DNA of 15,897 bases from assembly GCA_030151765.1 (NCBI GenBank), contig JASLCW010000379.1:1-15897 (forward strand), in the 5' to 3' direction. The position numbers and the translations under genes were made by a program. Source of the stretch: Marmoricola sp. (GTDB lineage Bacteria; Actinomycetota; Actinomycetes; Propionibacteriales; Nocardioidaceae). The notes beneath the pieces are model-generated. The model ran no database searches. It was not told the DNA's origin and saw only the letters and a program-made list of their open reading frames with translations. Positions 1 through 5,910 of the stretch are shown here, piece after piece (position 1 is the first letter of the stretch; every line of letters starts with the position of its first letter).

Positions 1-231
1 GTCGCCGAGGCCGTCGCCAATTCCCTCAAGCACGGCCGGCCGGAGCGGGTCGATGTCGCCGTACGTGCTGATGGCGAGCGGGTCCGGGTCACCGTCCGCG
101 ACGACGGGGTCGGTGGCGTGGCCTACGATGCCGATCTCCCTGCGCTGCGCGATCGGGTGCTCTCGGTGGACGGCAGCCTCGAGGTCGACAGCGTGTCCGG
201 CGAAGGTACGACGATCGTGGCGGTGATCTGA
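1..231 (+). CDS. Sensor histidine kinase, C-terminal ATPase fragment
   Basis: The open frame runs from the window edge to a TGA and gives the last 76 residues of a protein that begins upstream. It shows a HATPase_c fold: an N-box (E3, N7, K10 in AEAVANSLKHG), a G1-box (D34-D35-G36-V37-G38) and a terminal G-E-G-T stretch at 67-70. This matches the ATPase end of NarL/DesK-type two-component kinases, which autophosphorylate and pass phosphate to a partner regulator. The usual glycine-rich ATP-lid (GxGL.GL.DR) is degenerate: the region before DRV reads DADLPALRDRV. The stop overlaps the start of the next gene (ATGA), so kinase and response regulator are co-translated and probably form a cognate pair. 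The sensor and dimerisation domains are not visible, so the signal is unknown. Confidence 0.8.
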   Translation, partial: VAEAVANSLKHGRPERVDVAVRADGERVRVTVRDDGVGGVAYDADLPALRDRVLSVDGSLEVDSVSGEGTTIVAVI

Positions 232-869
232 TGCGGTTGCTGGTCGCCGACGATTCTCTGCTCTTCCGTGAGGGACTGGTGCGCCTGCTCGTCGAGCACG
301 GCCACGAGGTGATCGGGGTCGCGGCCGATGCGGACGAACTCCTCCGGCGGGTGAGCCTCGATCCGCCGACGGTCGCGATCGTCGACATTCGGATGCCTCC
401 GGGCGGCGACTCGGACGGGGCGATCGCGGCTGCCCGGATCCGCGAGGAGCATCCCGAGGTCGCCGTACTGCTGCTCTCGCAGCACATCGAGTTCCGGCAC
501 TGCCGCGACCTGCTCGGGGAGCCGGGCTTCGGCTATCTGCTCAAGGACCGGGTCCTCGACCTCGCCGAGTTCGACGGTGCGCTCCGGCGCGTCGCGGACG
601 GCGGCTCGGCGCTCGACCCCGAGCTGGTCCGGGCGCTGGTCCGCGACCAGGCGGCGCCGGACCAGTTGCGGGCGCTCACCGGCCGGGAGCAGGAGGTGCT
701 GGGCCTGGTCGCGCAAGGTCGGTCCAACAGTGCGATCGCCGCCAACCTCCGCCTGTCCGAGCGGACGGTGGAGGCACACATGCGGGCCGTCCTCGGCAAG
801 CTCGGCATCGAGGACGACGGCGGGACGCATCGGAGGGTCCGCGCCGTACTGGCCTTCCTCGAGGCCTGA
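231..869 (+). CDS. LuxR/NarL-family response regulator
   Basis: The 212-residue protein has the two-domain layout and length of the NarL family. The receiver domain (about 1-120) has the acidic pair D8-D9, phospho-acceptor D52 (VDIRMPP) and the conserved lysine K105 (LLKD). A LuxR-type HTH follows at about 147-195, with LTGRE at 149-153 and the recognition region SERTVEAHM near 177-184. It should be phosphorylated by the kinase ending just upstream and then bind DNA. The ATG overlaps the kinase stop codon by one base. Target genes cannot be inferred. It is followed by the tmRNA gene, which appears to have its own promoter. Confidence 0.93.
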   Translation: MRLLVADDSLLFREGLVRLLVEHGHEVIGVAADADELLRRVSLDPPTVAIVDIRMPPGGDSDGAIAAARIREEHPEVAVLLLSQHIEFRHCRDLLGEPGFGYLLKDRVLDLAEFDGALRRVADGGSALDPELVRALVRDQAAPDQLRALTGREQEVLGLVAQGRSNSAIAANLRLSERTVEAHMRAVLGKLGIEDDGGTHRRVRAVLAFLEA

Positions 870-918
870 TGGAAGGGCTCCGCGGAGAAACCGGGATGAT
901 CCTGTCCGCGGCGCCGGT

Positions 919-924
919 TAGACT
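919..924 (+). promoter_or_regulatory. Possible -10 box of the tmRNA gene
   Basis: TAGACT lies 19 bases before the mature 5' end of the tmRNA, in the 74-base gap after the response regulator. It matches the -10 consensus at 4 of 6 positions. No good -35 is visible. Transcription would start near 931 and leave a short 5' leader for RNase P to remove. This is a weak, position-based call. Confidence 0.35.
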
Positions 925-943
925 GGCGTCGTACAACTCAAGA

Positions 944-1312
944 GGGGCTGATTGGTTTCGACTGGGGACGCTAGTCCCAGGAGAAGCGGGTCGAGAAGCC
1001 AGCGTCATCTCGTAAACGTTCGCTGGAAAACCATAAGTGCCAACTCTAAGAGCACTGACTTCGCTCTCGCTGCCTGAGCAGTGATCGAAGGGTCTGACCG
1101 GGCATCCGTCCTCGTCCCGGACCCAGGCCTCATTCAGAGGACTTGCTGATCGACCCCCGTCGGGAGGGTTGATCGGGACTTAATCCCGGCTGAGCCCGTC
1201 GGCGCACGTGTCCGTGCCAGCGCCGGGGCCGAGAAAAGCGCCTTTGCGGACTACACCCGTAGAAGACCTGGGTCGGTGCTCTAGGACCGGGGTTCGATTC
1301 CCCGCAGCTCCA
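944..1312 (+). ncRNA. ssrA: Transfer-messenger RNA (tmRNA, ssrA)
   Basis: This is the trans-translation RNA that rescues stalled ribosomes together with SmpB. The 5' end GGGGCTGATTGGTTTCGAC and the 3' T-arm GGTTCGATTCC are the family hallmarks. The acceptor strands GGGGCTG (944-950) and CAGCTCC (1305-1311) pair, with A1312 as discriminator. The following bases are CGA, so CCA is not encoded and must be added enzymatically. The tag frame is GCC at 1039 to TGA at 1075-1077 and reads ANSKSTDFALAA, ending in the ALAA degron expected for ClpXP-type proteolysis. GC-rich pseudoknot arms fill 1078-1250. The length (369 nt) is normal. smpB is not in the window. Confidence 0.97.
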
Positions 1313-1410
1313 CGAGACTCTGGGCGGCGTGTGCTCGCGGACTGCGCGAGCCACGTCGTCTCGTCATTTGTGCGCGGCTTCGCCGCGCGGGCGGGGGCTT
1401 CGCCACCCGC
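1313..1410 (+). terminator. Stacked GC hairpins after tmRNA, probable terminator region
   Basis: Three stem-loops follow the tmRNA. (1) An extended arm has CGAGAC (1313-1318) pairing with GTCTCG (1358-1363) around an inner GCTCGCG/CGCGAGC stem (1333-1339 with 1345-1351). (2) GCGCGGC-TTC-GCCGCGC lies at 1372-1388. (3) GCGGGGGC-TTC-GCCACCCGC lies at 1391-1410, with one bulged A. There is no T-tract, which is common for actinobacterial terminators. The region lies between two converging units (ssrA and arsC) and could end transcription from both sides. Confidence 0.6.
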
Positions 1411-1428
1411 ACCCCCTAGGTGGGCGGA

Positions 1429-1827
1429 TCAGGTGAGGTCGGCGATCAGGGCTTCGACGCGCCGGCGGATCTCGTCGCGGATGGGGCGGACGGCGTCGAG
1501 GTCCTGTCCGGCAGGGTCGTCGATGACCCAGTCCTCGTAGCGCTTGCCGGGCTAGAAGGGGCAGGCGGCGCCGCAGCCCATGGTGATGACCACATCGGCC
1601 GTCCGGACGGCGGACTCGGTCAGCACCGTCGGTTGTCGGCCCGCGAGGTCGATGCCCTCTTCCGCCATCGCGGTGACCGCGACGGGGTTGATCTGTTCGG
1701 CGGGAGCGGACCCGGCGGAGAGGACCTCGATGCGGTCGCCGGCCAGATGCTGGAGATAGCCGGCGGCCATCTGGGAGCGGCCGGCGTTGTGCACGCAGAC
1801 GAAGAGGACGGTCGGGCGATCAGTCAT
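1429..1827 (-). pseudogene. arsC: Arsenate reductase ArsC, interrupted by an in-frame amber codon
   Basis: The reading frame encodes a low-molecular-weight-phosphatase-type arsenate reductase of 132 codons plus stop, a normal length. The N-terminal P-loop CVHNAGRS (C-x5-R) is intact, as is the later TMGCGAACPF motif. Codon 92 (1552-1554 on the plus strand) is TAG. After it the same frame resumes family sequence (PGKRYEDW, then PIRDEIRRRVEAL) and ends at TGA 1429-1431. A one-base change from TAC (Tyr) would explain it. Translation would stop at 91 residues and lose the C-terminal helix. The class with this P-loop uses mycothiol/mycoredoxin in actinobacteria and converts arsenate to arsenite. 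The ATG overlaps the aquaporin stop (ATGA). It may be a true nonsense mutation, read-through or a base-call error. Confidence 0.85.
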
Positions 1828-2495
1828 GGGGCATCCTCCTGGGGGTGGAGCAGACGGACGGTCGCCGTACCGAGCGCGCCACCGAGCAACTGCATGAGCA
1901 CGAAGCCGGTCACCGATCCTGGCGCGATGCCGGCGAAGCTGTCGGTGAGTGTCCGCGCGAGAGCCACGGCCGGATTGGCGAAGCTGGTGGAGCTGGTGAA
2001 CCAGTACGCCGCCGCGATGTAGCCACCGACGGCGTACGCGACGGTTTCGATCCGCTCCGAGCGAAGGGCGCCGAAGACCACCAGGACCAGCCCGAAGGTC
2101 GCCACGGCCTCCGCGAGCAGGACACCGCCGCCGCTGCGGTCGTGCCCGGAGATCGCCACGGCCGGCAGATCGAACATCAGGTTCGCGACGACCGCGCCCA
2201 GCAGTCCGCCGACGATCTGCGCGGCGACGAGAGCAAGCGCGTCCCGCGTGGTGATCCGTCGCAGGACTCGCTCGGCCAACGTCACCGCCGGATTGAACGA
2301 CGCCGACACCGGCTGGAAGGCAAGGATCAGGGCGACGAGTACGGCGCCGGTCGCGATGCTGTTCTCCAGCAACTGGAGCCCGACATCGCCCGGCGAGAGC
2401 CGCTGCGCCGCGATTCCGGAACCTACGACCGCCGCGACCAGGAAGGCGGTGCCGAGCAGTTCCGCGGCCGCCCGGCGAACGAGCGTCAGGTTCAT
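1824..2495 (-). CDS. Aquaporin/MIP-family channel of the arsenic operon
   Basis: The 223-residue integral membrane protein has the duplicated MIP signature: the first NPA at 68-70 (FNPAVTLAE) and the second at 174-176 (ANPAVALAR), with about six hydrophobic helices. Its place between arsR and arsC matches operons in which an AqpS-type aquaglyceroporin replaces the ArsB/Acr3 pump, letting arsenite made by ArsC leave down its gradient. Such channels are established for rhizobial ars operons; the same role here is inference from gene order. The ATG start lies inside the end of arsR, and the stop overlaps the arsC start, so the three genes are translationally coupled. If arsC is truly broken, the channel alone could still conduct arsenite. 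Confidence 0.9.
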   Translation of the reverse strand: MNLTLVRRAAAELLGTAFLVAAVVGSGIAAQRLSPGDVGLQLLENSIATGAVLVALILAFQPVSASFNPAVTLAERVLRRITTRDALALVAAQIVGGLLGAVVANLMFDLPAVAISGHDRSGGGVLLAEAVATFGLVLVVFGALRSERIETVAYAVGGYIAAAYWFTSSTSFANPAVALARTLTDSFAGIAPGSVTGFVLMQLLGGALGTATVRLLHPQEDAP

Positions 2496-2851
2496 GCGGT
2501 GACGCCACCGAGGAGGGTGGCCAGGTCGCCGAGTGCGCTGGTGTTGATTCGGTAGTAGACCCACACCCCGCGCTTGTCGCGGTCGAGGAGTCCCGCCTCG
2601 TGAAGGGTCTTGAGGTGATGGCTGATCGTCGGCTGGGACAGCTCGAAGGCGTCGTTGAGATCGCAGACGCAGGCCTCGCCGTCCTCGTGGGAGGCGACCA
2701 GCGAGAGCAGCCGCAGCCGCACCGGATCCGCGAGCGCCTTGACCAGCGGCACTATGCCTTCGGCCGCCTCCGCGGAGAGCGGCTCTCGAGTCAGGGGAGA
2801 GCAGCAGGCGACCGCTTCGACCGGAGTCAGTTCGATCAATGACTTCGACAT
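2492..2851 (-). CDS. arsR: ArsR-family arsenite-responsive repressor
   Basis: The 119-residue winged-helix repressor carries the N-terminal vicinal cysteines C16-C17 (VACCSPL), the C61-V-C63-D-L motif in the sensing helix, and the recognition segment LSQPTISHHLKTL near 72-84. This cysteine arrangement is typical of As(III)-sensing ArsR proteins: arsenite binding should release the operator. ATG 2851 is chosen because upstream in-frame codons lie inside the operator palindrome. No Shine-Dalgarno is present, and a CAATAT box ends exactly 6 bases before the ATG, so a leaderless mRNA is likely. The stop overlaps the aquaporin start by four bases. Confidence 0.93.
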   Translation of the reverse strand: MSKSLIELTPVEAVACCSPLTREPLSAEAAEGIVPLVKALADPVRLRLLSLVASHEDGEACVCDLNDAFELSQPTISHHLKTLHEAGLLDRDKRGVWVYYRINTSALGDLATLLGGVTA

Positions 2852-2857
2852 GCATCG

Positions 2858-2880
2858 ATATTGACAGACATCGATGTCTG
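2858..2880 (-). promoter_or_regulatory. arsR operon operator and probable leaderless promoter
   Basis: A perfect 16-bp palindrome CAGACATCGATGTCTG occupies 2865-2880. The heptamer CATCGAT in it (2869-2875) recurs at 2853-2859. On the minus strand a CAATAT -10-like box (2863 to 2858) lies directly next to the palindrome, 6 bases before the arsR ATG. The palindrome therefore fills the -35/-10 spacer, an ideal place for ArsR repression. The -35 box is poor. Operator function is inferred. Confidence 0.7.
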
Positions 2881-2911
2881 AGGTTGACGGGGGTCGCTCG
2901 TTGAGCAACAG

Positions 2912-2927
2912 TTAGGCATGTGCCTAA
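2912..2927 (+). promoter_or_regulatory. Palindromic operator overlapping the start of the second ArsR-type gene
   Basis: TTAGGCA-TG-TGCCTAA forms a 7+7 inverted repeat that contains the GTG start codon (2920-2922). TTGACG at 2884-2889 is a good -35 candidate, and the expected -10 falls at about 2908-2914, so transcription should start near 2920. No Shine-Dalgarno is close by. The layout suggests a leaderless mRNA with autorepression by the downstream HTH protein. Confidence 0.6.
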
Positions 2928-3258
2928 GTATCACGACGAGCTCGACGGCGTGCTCCGCGCACTTGCGGATCCCACCCGCCGGGCGATCGTGGAGCGACTG
3001 GCGAAGTCGCCGGCGGTCGTGTCCGAGTTGGCGGCGCCCTTCTCGATGGCGCTGCCCTCGCTGATGCAGCACCTGCGCGTCCTCGAGGACGCCGGAGTGG
3101 TCACGTCGGAGAAGCACGGGCGGGTGCGCACGGTCAGCCTGCGACCGGGTGCGCTCGACGTCCTGCACCTGTGGCTCGGGGAGCAGCGCACCCCGGCCGA
3201 ACGCCAGGCAGATCGCCTGAGCATCCACCTGACCCGGACCAACTCGAAGGAGAACTGA
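2920..3258 (+). CDS. ArsR-superfamily (SdpR-like) HTH repressor without metal site
   Basis: The 112-residue winged helix opens with YHDELDGVLRALADPTRRAIVERL, split across helices 1-2 at about 4-27, and has a recognition helix near 45-56 (LPSLMQHLRVLEDAG). It contains no cysteine, so it is not a thiol metal sensor. It matches the SdpR-like branch, usually found next to SRPBCC/AHSA1 proteins as here. The GTG start is chosen because it begins the conserved PKYHDELD stretch and sits in the palindrome. One base separates the stop from the next ATG. The effector is unknown; a ligand bound by its operon partners, or the partners themselves, is possible. Confidence 0.85.
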   Translation: MPKYHDELDGVLRALADPTRRAIVERLAKSPAVVSELAAPFSMALPSLMQHLRVLEDAGVVTSEKHGRVRTVSLRPGALDVLHLWLGEQRTPAERQADRLSIHLTRTNSKEN

Positions 3259-3259
3259 C

Positions 3260-3904
3260 ATGACCCGCGTTCGCATCGACCTGAACATCTCGCTGGACGG
3301 CATCGCCTCCGGTGACCAGACCGCTGAGAATCCGATGGGGGTGGACTGGGCGCGGATGACGGCGGCGTACGCCGGCACTCGCACCTTCCGCAGTCGCGTG
3401 CTCGGTGACACCAGCGGCGAAGGCACCACCGGCATCGACGACAAGTACGCCGCCGCCTACTTCGAGGGTGTCGGCGCCGAGATCATGGGCGCCGCGATGT
3501 TCGGCTTCCATTCCTTCCCTGACGACGCGGACTGGAAGGGCTGGTGGGGTGACCGACCGCCCTTCGAGGCGCCCGTCTACGTCCTCACGAGTACGGCGCC
3601 GCGACCGTCCATTCCGATGGAGGGCGGGACCACCTTCCACTTCCGCAATGCCCCGATCGAGCAGGTGTTCGCCGAGGCGATCGAGGCGGCGGGGGACCGC
3701 GACGTCCGGGTCGGCGGCGGAGCCGGTACCGCCCGCGCCTTCCTTGCTGCCGGGCTGGTCGACGACCTGCACGTGGCGATCGCGCCGATGATCTTCGGCC
3801 GGGGCACGCGCCTGTGGGACGACCTGCGCGGCCTCGACCTCACTCATGCGGTGACCACGGAGGTCGCCGAGAGCGGCACCATCCACGTCACCTTCACGCG
3901 ATAG
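3260..3904 (+). CDS. Dihydrofolate-reductase/RibD C-terminal-fold protein
   Basis: The 214-residue single domain has the DHFR/RibD_C fold: an N-terminal strand with NISLDGIASG (9-18), a dinucleotide-type helix near 72-84 (GAEIMGAAMFGFHSF), and the C-terminal VGGGAGTARAFLAAGLVDDLHVAIAPMIFG block (151-180). Family members bind NADPH; many YyaP/YwjB-type paralogues have no assigned substrate. A Shine-Dalgarno (GAAGGAG, 3246-3252) precedes the ATG. It is the middle gene of a repressor/DHFR-fold/SRPBCC operon, a set seen repeatedly in actinobacteria. It differs clearly from the RibD-type reductase at 11444, so it is unlikely to serve riboflavin synthesis. Confidence 0.87.
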   Translation: MTRVRIDLNISLDGIASGDQTAENPMGVDWARMTAAYAGTRTFRSRVLGDTSGEGTTGIDDKYAAAYFEGVGAEIMGAAMFGFHSFPDDADWKGWWGDRPPFEAPVYVLTSTAPRPSIPMEGGTTFHFRNAPIEQVFAEAIEAAGDRDVRVGGGAGTARAFLAAGLVDDLHVAIAPMIFGRGTRLWDDLRGLDLTHAVTTEVAESGTIHVTFTR

Positions 3905-3912
3905 GCCGCGCC

Positions 3913-4377
3913 ATGACGAACGAACGCCGATTGGCCCGCGCCGGCTTCACCCTGACCCGCGACTATCCCGTTCCCGTGGACCGGGTCTGGGCCGCCTTCG
4001 CGGTGGAGGAGGAGAAAATGGCCTGGTTCGGCTCCGCCGACACGTACGAGACCGGCGAGTGGACCTTCGACTTCCGCGTGGGTGGCCGGGACATCGCCGA
4101 GGGTCGTTTCCACGACGGCCCGCTCTCGCGCTATGTCGGCACCTACACCGACATCGTCGACAACAACCGCATCGTCACGACGTACGACATGTGGCTCGAC
4201 GGCGTCCACATGTCCACGTCGGTGGCCTCCTTCGAGTTCGAGCCGAGCGACGCGGGTACCCGGTTCACCCATGTCGAGCACGGCGTCTTCTTCGACCGGT
4301 TCGAGGCGGATGCGCCCAATCGCGAGGCGGGCAGCCGGGGCCTGTTGGATGCCCTCGGCGCCCACCTCGCGGGCTGA
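3913..4377 (+). CDS. SRPBCC / AHSA1-like domain protein
   Basis: The 154-residue protein shows the START/Bet-v1-like pattern: an N-terminal strand plus helix (TLTRDYPVPVDRVWAAFAV, 13-31), a W-F element (KMAWFG, 35-40), central strands with FDFRVGGRD (52-60), GTYTDIVDNNRIVTTYDM (76-93), and a C-terminal helix after about 137. These cavity proteins bind hydrophobic ligands or act as co-chaperone-like modules. ATG 3913 is chosen because upstream sequence in this frame overlaps the previous gene. The gap to the upstream stop is eight bases, so it is co-transcribed with the repressor and DHFR-fold gene. It converges with the cupredoxin gene after a 10-base gap. Substrate unknown. Confidence 0.85.
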   Translation: MTNERRLARAGFTLTRDYPVPVDRVWAAFAVEEEKMAWFGSADTYETGEWTFDFRVGGRDIAEGRFHDGPLSRYVGTYTDIVDNNRIVTTYDMWLDGVHMSTSVASFEFEPSDAGTRFTHVEHGVFFDRFEADAPNREAGSRGLLDALGAHLAG

Positions 4378-4387
4378 GAGGCCCTGG

Positions 4388-5365
4388 TCAGACGGGGTTG
4401 TTGAGCACGGTCACCGTGCCCCTCATGCCCATCTGGTCATGGAACATGCATGTGTAGTGCCAGGTGCCGGCCTTGTTGAAGGTGACGGCGAAGGTTGAAC
4501 TGCCGGGCGGGCCGAAGTGCGGCGGCAGCAGGACACCGGAGCTGAGGTTGCCACCCTGGTAGTCGGTCGGATCCCCGACCGTGGTTGCAGGATTGGCCGG
4601 CTCGGTTCCGAAGGTCACGGTGTGCGGGACCGGGACCATGTTCTTGCTCATGTCGAAGGTGACCGTGTCACCGGCGTGAACGGTGATGTTGCCGCTGATG
4701 AACCTCATCACCATGGCCTGCATGTCCGCGGCACCGACGTACACGTGCATCGAGTTCGAGGCGCCCATGGCGCTGTCCCACAGTTTGAGCCCGTGCTCGA
4801 TGACCGCATTGCCCGCCACCTTGGCCTGCTGGTTGTACTGCGCCTGGGTGAAGCGGTACTTGCTGCCCGCCTTCCGTACGACGACCGTGCCCATCATCGC
4901 CTTGCCGTGCACGTAACAGACGTACTGGAAGGTGCCGGTTCCGGTGAAGCGCAGTGAATAGGTGCGGTACTCACCCTTGGCCGGCATCGTGTCGAGGATC
5001 CCGGAATTGCGGAACTGGCCGGGATGCTTGATCGAGTGCTGCGGCGTCTGCGTCGTCATGTACGCCGTCGCCGGGGAGAAGGGCGCCAGCGGGTGACTCT
5101 TGTCGAGGAAACTCACGGTATGGATCTCCATCGATTTCGCGACCCAGCGGACGGTGTCGCCCTTGTTGATCCAGATGGTGCCGGGGCCGTAGTTCATGCC
5201 CTGGACCGAGCCACTTGCTGACTGGGAGCCGACCTGGACGGTCCACGTGCGAGGGTGCGTGCGCGCATGCCCGGCCGCATCGGCGGGTGCGCTGGTGGAG
5301 GCGACGAGCGCGACGAGACTGGACGTCGCGACGAGCACCCCCAACTTCCTGAATGTACGAGACAT
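4388..5365 (-). CDS. Secreted protein with two type-1 copper (cupredoxin) domains
   Basis: The 325-residue protein has a signal peptide (basic RTFRK, then a hydrophobic stretch 8-24, likely cleavage after ADA near 31). Two plastocyanin-like domains follow. Domain 1 (about 40-165) has H82 (IHTV), C150, H153 and M158 (VCYVHGKAMM). Domain 2 (about 205-322) has H248 (PHTV), C306, H309 and M314 (TCMFHDQMGM). Both sets fit the H...C-x2-H-x4-M type-1 site, so two coppers are predicted. The role is probably extracytoplasmic electron transfer or copper binding. Two adjacent ATGs (5368 and 5365) are possible; 5365 has better spacing from GGAAGG. It probably shares a transcript with the upstream membrane protein gene. 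Confidence 0.88.
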   Translation of the reverse strand: MSRTFRKLGVLVATSSLVALVASTSAPADAAGHARTHPRTWTVQVGSQSASGSVQGMNYGPGTIWINKGDTVRWVAKSMEIHTVSFLDKSHPLAPFSPATAYMTTQTPQHSIKHPGQFRNSGILDTMPAKGEYRTYSLRFTGTGTFQYVCYVHGKAMMGTVVVRKAGSKYRFTQAQYNQQAKVAGNAVIEHGLKLWDSAMGASNSMHVYVGAADMQAMVMRFISGNITVHAGDTVTFDMSKNMVPVPHTVTFGTEPANPATTVGDPTDYQGGNLSSGVLLPPHFGPPGSSTFAVTFNKAGTWHYTCMFHDQMGMRGTVTVLNNPV

Positions 5366-5439
5366 CATTCCTTCCTTCCGGACGTGCCCGAGAAAAGGGT
5401 GGGGAAACGCATCCACGTTTCTCCGTCCGAGTCAGGAAT

Positions 5440-5461
5440 GCATGACCTCGCTGGGTCATGC
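5440..5461 (-). other. Inverted repeat between membrane-protein and cupredoxin genes
   Basis: GCATGAC (5440-5446) and GTCATGC (5455-5461) form 7-bp arms around an 8-base loop and overlap the stop codon of the upstream membrane protein. A smaller GAAACG/CGTTTC repeat (5404-5409, 5416-5421) lies nearer the cupredoxin. Either could be an attenuating hairpin or a regulator site for the cupredoxin; no T-tract is present. Function is unassigned. Confidence 0.35.
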
Positions 5462-5830
5462 GCGAGTCCTGGTTCCAGGCGTAGAGTTTTCGGTCCGCGC
5501 GGCAACGAGTGCGCTGAGGGCGGCGACGACCTCGCTGATGGCAGCGACCCACACATAGCCTCCGCGCCAGTGCTCGTGGACGCCGTACAGGCCGCCGGTC
5601 GCGGCGATGACGAAGGCGCCCAGCGTGCAGACGCCGAAGCCGAAGGCGAGCAGCAGCGGGATCCAATGGCGCCAGCCGACCAGCAGGATCGCGATGACCA
5701 CACCCGCGACCGTGTTGACCAGGAAGGCCGGGCCGACGACATGCTGGTGCTTGAAGACGGTGTCCCACAGCCGCAGGTGGATGGCTGCGGAGACGAGTAC
5801 GGCGATCGCGGTGATGAGGCGGATTCTCAT
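5456..5830 (-). CDS. Small four-helix membrane protein, unknown function
   Basis: The 124-residue, strongly hydrophobic protein has helices at about 3-19, 33-51, 55-79 and 92-111. Histidines (H18, H28, H30, H55, H85, H87) lie near helix ends, which might bind metal or haem, but no recognised motif surrounds them. A GGAG sits 6 bases before the ATG. It is upstream of, and in line with, the two-cupredoxin gene 90 bases away; a joint role in copper or redox chemistry at the membrane is inference from adjacency only. I do not recognise the family with certainty. Confidence 0.7.
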   Translation of the reverse strand: MRIRLITAIAVLVSAAIHLRLWDTVFKHQHVVGPAFLVNTVAGVVIAILLVGWRHWIPLLLAFGFGVCTLGAFVIAATGGLYGVHEHWRGGYVWVAAISEVVAALSALVAARTENSTPGTRTRA

Positions 5831-5910
5831 GGGGGACTCCGTTCACGGTCGGTGGGGCGCTCGGCGGCGCCTGGCTTCACCTCCTGACACGGCCCCTGTC
5901 GGACACCGGT

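Noticed and set aside
1130..1354. Open frames on both strands across the tmRNA 3' half (for example 1130-1354 minus, 1208-1540 plus).
   Set aside because: They lie in structured RNA and in hairpins, have no ribosome site and read as low-complexity R/S/P-rich translations.
1372..1410. The two TTC-loop hairpins as a CRISPR or REP-type repeat array.
   Set aside because: Only two unequal copies, no regular spacers; better explained as terminator stems.
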